Positions 11,691 through 24,242 of a stretch of DNA of 64,000 bases are shown here, one piece after another (the stretch's first letter is position 1; the number at the start of each line of letters is the position of its first letter). A program made the position numbers and the translations under genes. The notes beneath the pieces are model-generated. The model did not search any database. It was not told the origin of the DNA and was given only the letters and a program-made list of their open reading frames with translations. The stretch is from Bryoerythrophyllum caledonicum (Eukaryota > Streptophyta > Bryopsida > Pottiales > Pottiaceae), in the NCBI GenBank assembly GCA_963971425.1, contig OZ020517.1, forward strand, positions 994,501 to 1,058,500. Direction: 5' to 3'.

Positions 11691-11945
11691 TTTGTTGTGA
11701 TGGGAATGTGGATTTGGAGTGATGGGCAGGCTTTGGGGGAGTGTTCACTCAGCGTGCTCTGGAGAGTGAGTTTGTGAGAGTGTGTGCAGTTAGGCTCGCA
11801 TTGTGTTCTCACATTGAGCTGGAACAACGTTGGACTATGATCTGTGCCTCTCTGTGCTCTGTCCGTCGCCGTTTTTGCTTCAAATTTCAAATGTTGAAAG
11901 ACAAGGTCGCTTTTTACTTATTTATGGAAAGTGTACATGTAAAGT
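11691..11945. repeat. Copy A of a duplicated upstream block
   Basis: From GTGTTCACTCAGCGTGCTCT through CCGTCGCCGTTTTTGCTTCA to ACAAGGTCGCTTTTTACTTA, this block matches 12912-13365 in the same orientation. It lies 0.35-0.6 kb upstream of the TMEM209-like start codon. Confidence 0.75.
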
Positions 11946-12911
11946 CTGACCTTGATAATATCACCCTTGTTAATAGCATACTTTGAGATTATCACCGAAA
12001 CCCTTGAAATTGATTCTCTAGTTCAAAATGCACTTGTTCATATCCCTATCATTTTCAATAATGTCAAAAAAAATTCCTCAAAAATTGGAGTTGATTGTGA
12101 TAAGAGGTAGTCGGATGGAAAAGCTTAGCATGGACGGAAAATCCATTTTTTTCCAAGAACCCCTTATTCCTTTAATGTGCTTGTAGATGACTCTAAAAAT
12201 CTCTTTGCTTATTGCAAGACTTGGGTCAAGTCATTTGGAAGTTTGTGAGATCTGAGGTGTTATTGTATGATTAGCCTACTAGATTATAATTTGGTGTAGC
12301 AATTTGAGACATGACTTTCTAGCACAATGATAGGTTGTGACTATGTATTCAAGAGAAGTACAATGTTGCAATGGCATGTTGTCATATAGGAATTCTTAGA
12401 AGTTCTACCCATTGGTTTCACCGAAAATATCACTGTACATTTACTCAATGTTTATCCAAGTTTACATTGTCTCAAATGATATATTTAGAACCTTGACCAT
12501 ACGTAGAAGTTTTATTCAAAATTTGTACCATCAAACAATTAAGGTAAAAAAGATGCACAATATTTGTCTTGAGCCTTGGGTAAGTAAAAAGTAAAACTAC
12601 ATCAAAGCTTTTGTTTCTACCTTTGTTTTTGTTTTCGATCCTGTTTTTCTATGGACCTTGATAATATCACATTTTTCGTAAATCCTTCAATTGTAATATT
12701 ATCAAATAGGTCACACTTTATTTATATCATGTTTTTGAGTGAAATAGAGAATGTGATATTATAAAGGCCAAATTGTATCTCATTTGTGCAAAGTAAGGAG
12801 GCAAGGTCACAAGGCCAAGCGATTCTAGCAATTCCATTGATCTGGATTCAAGGGTCTCAAAAATAAGTTGACTTGTAAATGTAAATGTCTTTGTATGTAA
12901 ATATTGAAGAT
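11946..12911. other. Gene-free spacer between duplicated blocks
   Basis: No gene is seen. The phrase GACCTTGATAATATCAC occurs at about 11949 and again at about 12655, so the duplication unit may be longer than the blocks annotated here. Confidence 0.4.
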
Positions 12912-13365
12912 TGGTTTGTTGTGTTGGAAGTGTGGATTTGGGAGAGTGTTCACTTTGGGTGCTCAATGAGTTTGTGAGAGTATGTGTGTTGCGGTTTGTG
13001 TAAAGTTAGGCTCTCAGTTTGTTTTCAAATTGAGCTGCAATATTGTAGGACTATTACGATGTGATCTATTTCTCAATGTTCTCTTTCCGTCGCCATTTTT
13101 GCTTCAAATTTATATATATATATATCTACTTTATTCATTCATTTATTCTTTTTTATTTTTTATTTTTTTGGCACACACTAGTTGCTATATTGGCAACTTG
13201 TAGCAGTCCTCTCAAGTGAGAAAAGATTTCATAACCAAGGATTGAACTTGCAACCTCATGTCTTTGGATATCTCACACAATCACCCGGGTGATTTAGAGT
13301 CATCTTGGACAAATTTCAAATATTGTAGACACAAGGTCGCTTCTTGTTTATGAAAAGTACATTGT
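12912..13365. repeat. Copy B of the duplicated block, split by a SINE
   Basis: Matches copy A (11691-11945) through CCGTCGCCATTTTTGCTTCA. It is broken by a 198-bp insertion and resumes with CAAATATTGTAGACACAAGG. Copy A, being uninterrupted, acts as the empty site for the insertion. Confidence 0.75.
13112..13309 (-). mobile_element. tRNA-derived SINE with 7-bp target duplication
   Basis: CAAATTT occurs at 13105-13111 and 13310-13316 on either side, and the duplicated block at 11691 has only one copy, proving insertion. On the minus strand the element has a B-box-like GGTTGCAAGTTCAATCC (13239-13255) near its 5' end, a body of about 90 bp and an A-rich tail. The tail appears on the plus strand as a T-rich run at about 13120-13170, next to a short TA repeat. 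This is the layout of a plant tRNA-derived SINE transcribed by RNA polymerase III; the A box is not obvious. It lies about 1.8 kb upstream of the TMEM209-like start. Confidence 0.7.
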
Positions 13366-13933
13366 TGTGTAAAGAAAGATCGACAACCACAACAGATCGA
13401 GAGTCCTAACCAACATTAAATAAAGAAAAAACATACACTAAAACAACTACACATAGTACACCCTCAAGGAATAACTAGTAAATCACTAGGATAGTCAAGC
13501 GTCTCGCACTTCACAAAGGGAGGATCAACGAGTGCAAGTTGTATAAGACAATGCGGAGCTTTAACTAATGATAAACAATCACTTACAAGCAAAGGTAATC
13601 ACTAAACACTCTCTAACTCACTCACAAAGCTTGACTTGACAAAGACATCAAGTCAATAACGTGTGCGGCGTTATATGCAAACATACACAATCATAAATGA
13701 ATGAAAATCATCCACAGTCGAATATGGTGCGCCGTCGTACGCCCCAAACCTCGTAGATTAGTACCAAACTAATCTACACTAGAATGGTAAGATGCGGAGA
13801 GACCATTGACGCCACGTCCCGTGACAGCTATTGTGTAAAGAAAGATCGATAAGCATAACAGATCGAGAGTCCTAACCAATATCAAATAAACAAAAAACAT
13901 GAACTAAAACAAATATACGTAGTACACCTTCCA
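13366..13933 (-). mobile_element. Short terminal-repeat (TRIM-like) fossil
   Basis: Direct repeats of about 100 bp (13366-13466 and 13832-13933), each starting TGTGTAAAGAAAGATCG and ending in CA, flank a core of about 365 bp with no coding capacity. This fits a miniature LTR element (TRIM). The core recurs in the opposite orientation at 59400-59797. I see no clear 5-bp target duplication or primer-binding site. The repeats differ at many positions, so it is old. Alternatively it could be an LTR remnant of the neighbouring Ty3/gypsy copy. Confidence 0.45.
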
Positions 13934-14279
13934 GTGCCCTCCCTAGTGGATAAAGAAACCATCTATCTAGCTAGGACCAGACAACACTTACAAGACTAAA
14001 CGCCACAGTGATGTGGCAGCAACAACTGTACGCATCCGTTGAAGATGTCGTCCGTCGCCGAATCAATAAGCACAAGAAAAAGTAATAAAGAGAGGGCAAG
14101 CCCGGTGCAATGTGAGCCCCATCTTTAATTGCCTTCAACAACTTTATTGCCAATCCCTTGGTCAATCTTCACGTTGCCTATCCCTCAATCGAAACCATGA
14201 ACTCGAAGTGGATGGCAACGCACTACACAGTGACAAGTCCACGAGGAATTCATGGCGTTTCATTGGGTGGAACGTGGCT

Positions 14280-15600
14280 CTATGACCTCCGACAATGAGG
14301 GCAAGTCCAATCCCCGGACGGTAGAGTAGAAAGAGTCGCCGTTAAGCAAGCCATATGCCAACCACGCTGACAATGGTCACAAAGCAATAGGGTAGCCGCG
14401 TCCTTCTTCTCACCACACACAAAACATGAAAGGCTGTCGGGCACAACCGCCAACTCCGGATGAACGGAGCCATCAATGGATAAATGGCACAAAGCACAAT
14501 TCTAAGAGTGCTCTCGACACTCCCGGGCCATCCTTACCTTCTAGCAACAAGATGCCACTAGGCAGCACAACCTTCACGCAAAGAATAGTACGCACTGCCT
14601 TATCGCCCAACGTCGTAGATGCCTCACATTGCAAATAAACATAATCCCCTGTGGAAAGACGTCGCAGTTGAGGTCGGTATGCACCACTACGGATACGAGC
14701 GTACCATATGGGGTTACAGTGCTAAGCAATGGATAAGTTCTCCATGGCTATCAATATGGTCTGCTTGAAAAACTTCGCTCGATCCTATAGACATTAGGCC
14801 CAGACCTTTGGATCTTCCAAATCCACAACCGGAGCCAACTTTTCCCGAACAAAACTCGATAAAATTGGCTTTTGTCTGTGTAACAAGTGATACGGGCTGA
14901 AATCACCGAATGAAGCCTGCCGGCTAAATTGGTAACCCATGGCAATCCATGGTATGATCAGATTTCAATCATGATGGCCACCATGAGATAATCTATACTT
15001 TTGTAGGCCCCGCTTTACAATCTCAACCACAAGCACCACCAAACCATCCGCTTCCGGGCGATCCGAAGATGTGGTACAATGGTAAATCAAAGCTTTGGTA
15101 CACGAAATTTTGAAATCTCCAAGGAATTGACGTCCATGTTTAGCCGAAACCTCAGTTGAGGCTCCAAACAAGCCAACACCCGGTCGAGGAATGCCATGGT
15201 CGCCAACTATGAAGAGTTCTACGGTAGAGCCACGAGTTGAATCCACTTGCTGAAATGTTCCACCATCACCAAAACATACTTGGCTCCGCGTGGAGTCACG
15301 ACAAGTGGACCAGCAAAGTCCAAAGACCACCGGTATCCTAGCCCTATAATGGGCAAATGCTGCAACTGCGATGACAAGGTGTTGAAGCTGGATCTAACCC
15401 AATCACATACTTCACACCGAGAAACGTACGTGGCAACCTGCTGGTACATGCCGGTCCACCAATACTGACTGCGCAACATTGAATGAATCTGTTGCACACC
15501 AAAATGTCCTAGGTCTTCGTGTACTTTCCGTACCAACGAAGCCCATTGATATGGCCTGAGAACTATGCGCCTAGTCCCAACCGGCCACACCCGAAATAGA
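14280..15600 (-). mobile_element. Ty3/gypsy fossil: integrase and PHD finger
   Basis: Broken minus-strand pol remnant. At 15219-15590 there is the integrase zinc-binding H-H-C-C region (HEDLGHFGVQQIHS, then CEVC) and the start of the catalytic core (WSLDFAGPLVV). At 14500-14700 are words of the integrase C-terminal region. At 14280-14492 lies a C4HC3 PHD-finger segment (CFVCGEKK, LLLCDHCQRGWHMACL, DWTCPHC). Position and strand indicate that the PHD finger belonged to the element's C-terminus. The element carries several breaks and is not intact. PHD and chromodomains at this place in Ty3/gypsy integrases are known and thought to guide target choice through histone marks. Confidence 0.75.
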
Positions 15601-18600
15601 GGGCAATTCTTCCAATGGAATCTTGCTATTTGGTGGCTAATTTAATCACGCACCATAGCAGAAAAAGTTGGGGGAAGTATTCCATGTCGTAGCTTGTGCA
15701 AGAGTGGAACGTTTTCGCAGACATCGCTAACAATTTGGGCCCTATGTCGTAGTCCATTGGTTCGTAATTTCCAAAGTTCACCGAAATTAACCTGTATCAA
15801 GCCCACCTAACCATATAGTTTCCAAAGGATTTTACCGTGTGTCAAACTTTCTAAATCTAAGAACAATATATACTCAATACCTCAGCTCATCCGGAAGGAT
15901 GGCTTCCCCAGTTCCTTGGTGACGGGTAACAAGTAACAACAAATGTTTAACTTAAACTCTGTTGAGCGTAAGAATAGTTTTCCGGTAAATTTTTGCAGTG
16001 CCCGGAAAGTCACTACCCTTCGTTCTCGCAGTCCAGAGGCCATAATCTCCACAACCTAACTCTAAACCATAAAATAGTTAAAAGGTTGCAGCTAGTTCCC
16101 CGACCTTCACAATTTATGGGAAAACAGTCCCGGGAACAACCCGGAAAATAGTCTCGGTAAGCTGATTACTCAAAGCCGGATTCCAAGTACAACCACATCC
16201 AATGAATCAAACAAAGAAGATACAAGAATCACATCAATCTAATGCTAAGTAATTTACATAAGCAAGATAACCTTCCACGAGGATCAAGGGATCATATCCA
16301 CTAAAAGGGTAGAAAATCGGGATTCTGCTAGACTCAGGTTTAGCCGGGATCTCTCCCGGTGTACCAATAGGGGGATGTCACCCCTCCTCCCCACCAATCC
16401 AAACACTTCTCACTTAAGGGATGCTATCATAAATAGCAGTGGGCTTCTCAGATCTCTTCCAGTAAGCAACTCTTCCCGGTCCAACCGATCTAGGATTTGG
16501 AGTAGATCTCGGATCTTATTCCACCATCTAGCTTGGATATCCTACTCCGTCCGGAAGCCTTAGCTAACATTCAACCACATAACACTCAACAAGCCACAAC
16601 CTTGCACATCTTAGCAAAGACTCACTACAAGGACTCAATCCTCTCCCCTTCTACTCATACGAGCTCAACAAAAGACTCTAGACACAAGCAAAGCAACAAA
16701 GAGAAGAGTACTTAAAACAAGAGCCCAAGGCTCCTTAACTACACAAAGGCTTCTAGCTACCCTCCAAAAACTAGGTCCACAAAAGGTGAGAAATGACATC
16801 TAGATCCTAGAATTGAGGGTTGCCTAGTCACCGACGGATTACCGGTTAGACCGGAAAATCGGAAGACTTTTAGTCCGAGACCGGTAAAAACATACTTTAA
16901 CAATAGTAGGTAGTTGGAGAAATCACTTAAGTGGTATTGATCAGGTGCACAATGGGGCTCCATCGACATCACTACTCCCACCCTAGCGTTAATCTACTGT
17001 ACCTAGCAACATCCTATCAATGGATAGGATAAATCCACAATAACATATAACATAGGCTCATCTGGAAGAGTTATCCGGAAGAGTGGACTTATCTTTTGGT
17101 AGATCCATGGGAGGATTGACTGGAAGATTGGGAGTATACACAGGTATATAGTGAAGAGGATCCATCGGAAGGTTGGAAATCTCAACCGGGAGGTCTATCG
17201 ATAGATTGGGATTATCTACCGGAGACTCAACCAAAGAATCTGTTCGTGAGAAGGAACGATCAACAGATTCCTTCCCGAGAGGATTTACTGGGAGACCTCT
17301 TTGTCTCTTATAGACTTTCACATCTCAGGAGGAAGAACGCCGGTCTCCGAGGGAGGCCGGTGTGAATAAAATGTTTGTTCGTTCCACTACTAAGCTTTCA
17401 CATCTCACTCCTTAGAAGATGGAGAATCGACTCTACTCATTGAACATTAAGTGAGTGGATCATCATCTTCTGAAATGGAACTGGTATTGAAAAACCTTCT
17501 CTTCTTCCGAGTTGGGCTCCAATCTTACATTGATATGGTGGCACTAGTTTGTCGAGCAAGTAGCTTGGTTAGTGCCACCATAGTCGCCTCTACCTTGACC
17601 TTTGTCTCAAGGTGTTCCTTCTGGGATGTCCGGAGATCCTTCTTCACTATGGTCAACTGTTCCCAGACCTCCCAGACTGCAATTAATATGTCTCCGGTGT
17701 TTTCTACTCCAAATACCTTCCGGAGAGCCGTCTAAAGATTCCTTGCCTCCAGAAGCTCTATCTCCATCTGCTAGACATCCCGAGTCACATCCCAGGAGAA
17801 CTTGGCTATATTCTCCATTAGTGTGAGATTCTTGGATGGTTGGGATGGTGGTTGTGGTTTTTCCCGGTGAGAACGGTATGGTCTACCATCGTTCAAAAGT
17901 GATCGGGATGATGACGCCTCCCGTGGGTTTGCCGGTAGTGCCAACCTTCCTTCAGTAAGTTGGAGAAAGGCCTAGGGAGAATGGTCCTGAAAAACCATCC
18001 CTTGCCTCCAAATCATCTTTTCTTCCGGTTCCAGACAACCACAATGCTCATGCAAATGCATAAGGTATGGAGTCAAGAAAGTCTTGGAACACTCGCCTTG
18101 TTGAATTGGTCGGAGCTGTGGCATAAACGCTTCTTTCAACAAAAATTCCCAATCCGGGAAGGAATCCTCGAAGGATACCTTGCGGGCAGCCGCGCTGTGA
18201 TTCTTTATCGTTGGTTGGGATGGAAGATTGAGTTTAAAAACTCAACCACCTTCCTCAACCGATTATTCGTGACTTGATGACTTCGGTAGCACTCCGATAC
18301 GTCGTAGGAGCTTGATAGGTGCTTATCCAGCAACTCCCGGTTGAATCCGGGCTTCCATCCCTCTTCTTCTGCAAAAGAGTACACATTACGCCATACTTCT
18401 TTGGTCCATGTCGGGGAATTAGCCCGGTAGACTCCCGAGGGTGTCTCGGGAGGTAACAACTCCATGGCTGCATATCCCTTTTGGAAGACCCAAGGTTTCT
18501 TGTATAATCCCATGCAACCCATCTAGGTAAGGTCTTCTTCCAATTGTCCTCATTTTTCAGTCCCCTCCCACTTGTTAGAATCAATCTTAGAAAGCTTCAA

Positions 18601-19130
18601 TGTCGCCAATGGAGTCGTGTTGTCCAGGATGTGCTTGTACTTCCACCAATCACCCTACCAACTTATCACAATTTCCGGTCCGGCCCAGAAACACAAGTAT
18701 ACTGGGCAACTGGTATATTTTTCTCCGGAACACTTTCCTAGATTAATGTGGATGTGGGCATCTTACATATCTAGAAATACAACTAAACGAAACAAAATAA
18801 CAATTAATCACTTCAAGCAAAAGAGATGACTATGCTAGAAGAACAAGAATTTTTGAAGGGGGTTTTCCGAGAGACGGGAGAGACCGGGAAAAAGAGAGGA
18901 AATTTAGGCAAGACTAGGAAAAATGGGAAGAACAGGGAGAGTACCAAGACTACTTACCACAAGGCCGGGACGATGGAAATTAAATAATGGGACAAAGATT
19001 AGATGCACAAGTATAAAGAATTCAAGATTCTAGGACGCACAAGGTCTAAGTAGAGTCTATCGGGAAACTTTCCCTAGACCGAGAAGTCGGACAAAGGAAA
19101 AACAAGAATGAGAGAGGAGTAGCTCCGCAA
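15601..19130. other. CCGG-rich retroelement-like region without a clear gene
   Basis: The base style is distinct: many CCGG and CGGA words, higher GC than the flanks. A minus-strand open stretch at 18205-18522 (WRNVYSFAEEEGWKPGFNRE, then VVEFLNSIFHPNQR) may be a gag remnant of the Ty3/gypsy copy downstream in the same orientation. I do not recognise it with confidence. The rest has no supported gene. CpG retention suggests this piece is younger than its AT-rich surroundings. Confidence 0.35.
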
Positions 19131-20879
19131 AACTTGGTGAGGAGGGGTTTATGGTGTTAGGCGCAAAAACAATGCACGTAACAATGAGGGTTGTTGGGCT
19201 CATTGTGAATCCCGGTGTGTACTTCTCTTGCTGCTGAATGGAGTTTTTGTGTTGTGCAATATCTTGGGAGGGATTACAAGTCTTAGATCTATTGTTACAA
19301 AGTTCAAATGGGAATGCATCAATCTAGACTAGTTTCGGAGAGTGGATCTGTAGGGGGCTCTATATTGGCCCATATCTAGATCTAGATTTTACATCTCTCA
19401 TTTCAGCCCTCAAGCAATCAAATCTAGATTTGAATAGCACAATACAATAGACACACCGCACACCAAACCCCAAACCTCCTCCTTTACCAGGATACAAGCA
19501 CCACCACAAAGAGAGAGAGTATTGTTTACACCAATCTCAAGACGGACGCCAAGATACAAGACTTGCTTGCAAAGACCAACGCTCTTCAAAGACCAGCTAA
19601 GTTATTCATTGATATTTCATACTTTGCAATGCTTCAATATATTTTTTGTAACATTGGTACAGACACATTAGTGAATGCCATAACAATAGGAGTAGTGCCA
19701 AACCCCCCTCACAAAAAGCTAGATAATAGTAACATCACGACATGATCAACACAAGAACAATCAACTGAATCCAGAGCAACAGTAGTGGCCGAATTAAGAG
19801 CAGCAGTTGTGACCAAGTCAAAAGCAGCAGCATCAATAACGGCCTAGAAGATGCGCCATGAAAGGAAGCTTGACTCGCCTTCAACATACACCCCACGATA
19901 CCTGCATCATCAACACCCCAACATCAACAATCGACAACGTACTCAACACAAAACCTACCAGACGACAACATATCACCATCAGCTAAGGTAAGTATTCTAA
20001 CCCTCCCTCCAAAACTCACAATATCTCAATATCTTGTCAATAGGAAAGAAGGCAATCACCACAGATGGGTAGGAGCAACAACAACAACAGAAGAAGAAGC
20101 AGTAGCAGCTATAGCAGCAGCAGAAAAACCAGAAGAAAATGAAGTGCACACCCTCCAACTCCACACCTTGACAGGTTCCACACACCTACCACCAAAACAA
20201 CACCATCACCTACAACTCCAAGCACACCAATTTCAACACGCAAACAAGATATCAAGACATCATACAAAAACCAAGTTCGTGCACATTCAGGTAAGTGCCT
20301 TGACCACTCTAGCATCCATGTCTTTCTCTTCTTGTAAGTCTCTATTGAATGAAGATTGGAGCAACACAAAAACCACAACAACGTGCTGCCAACGGCTATT
20401 GCAGCACAACCCTAGCTGCCACAACAACTCCAAAAATGACAAATCTATGGGGGATCAAGATCTGAACCGCCACTCTAAGCATCACAACCGTCAAAATGCA
20501 ATCAAATGGCGCACTCTCGAAGCTAACCCTAAATGACCACAAGCCCAGAAACGAAGACTTTTATCAACTACATCCACCAAACGACACCACACCACAAGGT
20601 ATATGACAGGCTTCTACCTTCCTCCCAAATCCTCTCACTTTGTGTTACCATGCAAATATATTTTGTCCGCTCTTCGGGACCTGATTTCCACTTACAATAA
20701 GGAGAAATCGTGCAAGAAGCAAGATAATATGCGGATATGGTGCAAGCAAACACGGTCAAATCCCTTAGAGGAGAGATGTCAACTCTCCAATCTCAACTCA
20801 TTGCAACCATCATGGCGGCGGAAACACAAGCATCGAAATGAGAGCAACGTGTCATTGAGAGTAAGATGGACACGTCAAA
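19131..20879 (+). other. A/C-rich stretch with strong splice-donor words
   Basis: The plus strand is low in T and reads as Pro/Thr/Gln-rich in several frames, with CAA and CAG runs at 20068-20130. Two near-perfect 5' splice sites, AAGGTAAGTAT (about 19985) and CAGGTAAGTG (about 20288), follow open stretches. This may be a spliced leader or gag region of an old retroelement, or a captured gene piece. No product is recognised. Confidence 0.3.
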
Positions 20880-21420
20880 CTAATAACTATCCAGTTCCTC
20901 ATTTGTTGCCAAATCAGGCAATGTCGATGCAGAGCCAGACATCAACGTGAGGTAAGCTACTGCATACCACCTCAAGACTGACTCCTTGTCACAGTCCCCA
21001 TGCCACTTGGCAATGTTGGCACCAGTCAAATCCTCCTCCAAAGGACTTGGATTGCGAGATAGACCATCTACATCCAAGTTTGTGATGTTGGCCCAATGTA
21101 CAACGTCAAAGTCATATTCATGAAGCACAAAGCCCACCTGGCGAGCTTGCCAGTAAGCTTCTCAGATTCCATGAGCCACTTCAAAGGCTAATGGTCGATC
21201 ACCAACCTAAAATGATGCCAATACAAATAGGGCGTAAAATGGACTATGGCCCAAACCACACCCAAGGCTTCTCCCTTATAGGATGAATAGTTGGACTCCG
21301 CGTTGTTGTTGCTCCTAGAAGCAAACGCCACAATGTACTCTCATCCTTCATCATCCTTCTCAATCAACAGTGCTCCTAATTCCACAACATTTTAATTTGT
21401 GTGCAACTACAAGGATCGTG
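20880..21420 (-). mobile_element. Ty3/gypsy fossil: RNase H fragment
   Basis: The minus-strand piece contains the end of an RNase H domain (YDFDVVHWANITNLDVDGLS, then RNPSP), typical of Ty3/gypsy. It is a different lineage from the RNase H at 22258-22779, so two unrelated copies are juxtaposed. It is a broken fragment with no neighbouring integrase. Confidence 0.65.
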
Positions 21421-22257
21421 TAGCATCTGGACGCCGCAGCACATGCGCCAAACCGAGCTTCAGCCTCAAAGTAGCAAACACTTGTTGCTGCTCCCGTCTC
21501 CAAGTCGATGGTTGATCCTTTCATGTGAGAAAAGTCAACGGCTTATGTCGGAACACGTTTGTAACATGTGCATCTCCTTGAGCATTTTTAACATCCAAAA
21601 ACACCCAATAAGCAACTCGTATATCGTTCCAGGTATTTAGGTGAAGTTAGCCAGTTTTTAGGACAATCCGGTAAATCTCTCCTATCTTTTCTTCCTCTTA
21701 TTCTTGTCACAATCAACCACAATCATGTTACCTCTCTCTTCCAGTTAACCGGATTGTACTTCTTCCTTTCTTGTTTCCGATAATGATTCCGGATCTAGGA
21801 GGATCAAACCATAGTGATTCAGCTCTAGTTTTCCCCATGATATTAGCTATCGGAGGACACGTCCTATTAGGAGAGGGATGGTCTTCAAAACTCTCCTCTC
21901 TTAGATTAGAGTGGTGAAAGCCTCCACTATCGACCCTAATCATTCTTAAACACAACACACACATGCACCCAAGTGATAGAGACAACTGTAGGGACGCCCC
22001 CGGACAGCCGGTCACGCAGAAAGTATTCCGACCCTTCGCTTACTTCAACGACAACTTTCCTTGAGAATCTAGGTCCGGTTATGACCAATCAAGACTTTTA
22101 CCCTCTTTTCCGGAATCCTAAAGAAACCCGGATCCATATCCTCTCCTTTCCACAACTATTTGGGCATCCAATGGCAACTCATTCATTAGCTAATAAGGTA
22201 CTAGTGAATTAGGATTTCATTGGTGCACATTCAAAGAGAAGTTAGAAGGTATCAAGA
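21421..22257. other. Retroelement-derived spacer
   Basis: No supported gene. It lies between two Ty3/gypsy pieces and probably contains untranslated or LTR sequence. It is CGG-containing like 15601-19130. No pair of long direct repeats could be defined by eye. Confidence 0.3.
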
Positions 22258-24242
22258 TTAAAAACACAAATTTGACATAAAATAGGGTAGTGCACCTTTA
22301 CAACTGTAGGAAAATCCGTCGGGCAGTTGGTGCTTGCTAAACCCTTCCAACACTATCAATTGGTCGTCTACAGACAAAGTCTTGAGGCCTTCCAATATTC
22401 TAGATAGATGATCGGCTTGTTTATGAGCCGAATCGGATTTGTACTCTACCATGTACTCAAATTCTTCGTGTAATAACACCCACCGTGCTAGTCTTCCACT
22501 CAACTCTCGTTTGTTAACTAAATATTTAATTGCCATATGGTCTATAAAGAAGACCACCGTTTAATTAAGTAGATAGTGGCAAAAATGTTTTGCTGAGAAT
22601 ACCATTGCTAGACACTCCCTCTCCGTTTTTGAATAATTCCTCTCCGCGGTGTTTAATTGTCTACTCACATTAGCTATGGGATAATCCTTGCTCTTAGCAT
22701 GCCCTTCAACTGGTTGGCAGAGCACACTACCTACAGCCACTGCACTAGCGTCACAATACACATGAATGCCATACCCCACCTTAGAGGTCTCATAACAGAG
22801 TAGGTGCTCAATCTCTCCTTCACGAGACCATATGCCACCTCACAAGCTTGTGTCCAATTGAACTTGGTATGTTTCTGTTGTAGCTTGGTAATAGGAAGGG
22901 TGATAGTGGCATAATTAGGAACTAACTCGCGGTACCAATCCGCATGGCCCAAGATCCATTGTACCTCCTTCACGTTCACTAGAGGTTTGAGATTGGTGAT
23001 AACTTTGACCTTGTCCAGCTTCGGTTCTCTTCCTTCTTTACTCACCACATAGCTTAATAAAACGCCTCTATTCAATGCCAAGTAGGTTTTCTTTGGATTC
23101 AATGTCATTCTAGCCCGCTTATATCTTTCCAAGCTTTTCTTCACCAATCCCAAATGGTCAAGTATGTCAGATTGCGTACTGAAATCATCAATTAACATTG
23201 TTATTGATTTGTATAATAAATCTGAGAAGATGGACATCACCAATTGTTGGAAGGTGGTTGGTGCATTGCACAACCCAAACGGCATGACGTGCCACATGAA
23301 AGTCCCCCATGGCGTTGTAAACTCCGATTTGTGTCGATCCTCCACGACAATGGATACTTGGTTGTATCCCAAATAACCGTCCATGAAAGTATATCTTTCA
23401 TGAGCAACCACCTCCTCCAAGATACTGGTCATAAATGGTAAAGGGAAATGGTCTTTCTGTGTACAAGTGTTTAGCTTCCTATAATCCACGCACAGCCGCA
23501 ATTTTTTGTTCTTCTTTTTCACCAATACCATTGGTGAAACCCAGTCGGTAATTTCCAGTGCTTTGATGAAATTGGCCTGCAACAGCTTTTCCAATTCAAC
23601 CTTGACCACTAATTGGAGCCGGAGATTCATTCTCCTTTCCTTTTGTCTATTCGGCATCACGCCATGCACCAAAGGAATCATGTGTTCCACAATCTAGGGA
23701 GGAATCCCCTTCAGTTCCTTATACGACCACGCAAATACTTTGTGATATTCCCTAAGGAGGTTGCTGTAAGCGGCGATTTCCTCCACACTAAGAGAAACCC
23801 CCATCTTCATTTGTTTGGCCTCTTTGCCTTCCATCACGATTGTAACATACTTCTAGTCTCCTTTGGACACGTGGAATTGCTACAAATTATCCTTAAACCA
23901 GTCCGGAGGCACCTGGATATAACTAGCTACATCTTCCTCCACGGTAATCCCCGAAGATCCAGTCTTGAACTTCAATGATCCTTCTAAGATTTCCTCTCCA
24001 CTCAAAATAACCAAAGCCTGCTTGTCCGGTTCGATGACCAATATATTCTCCTGAATGTCAACTAAGGTCATCAACCCTTCATCAAAATCTATCATGTCAA
24101 GGAAAAAGACTTCCATTTCCAGGTCTAAAGACGAATGAGGATCTTGTTCCAACCATTCCACATAATCCCCATTGTCCTGCCAATTGTAAAAATTTGGGCC
24201 TAAACACCTTAATCAATGTGATGGTCCACCAAAGGAAGCTTA

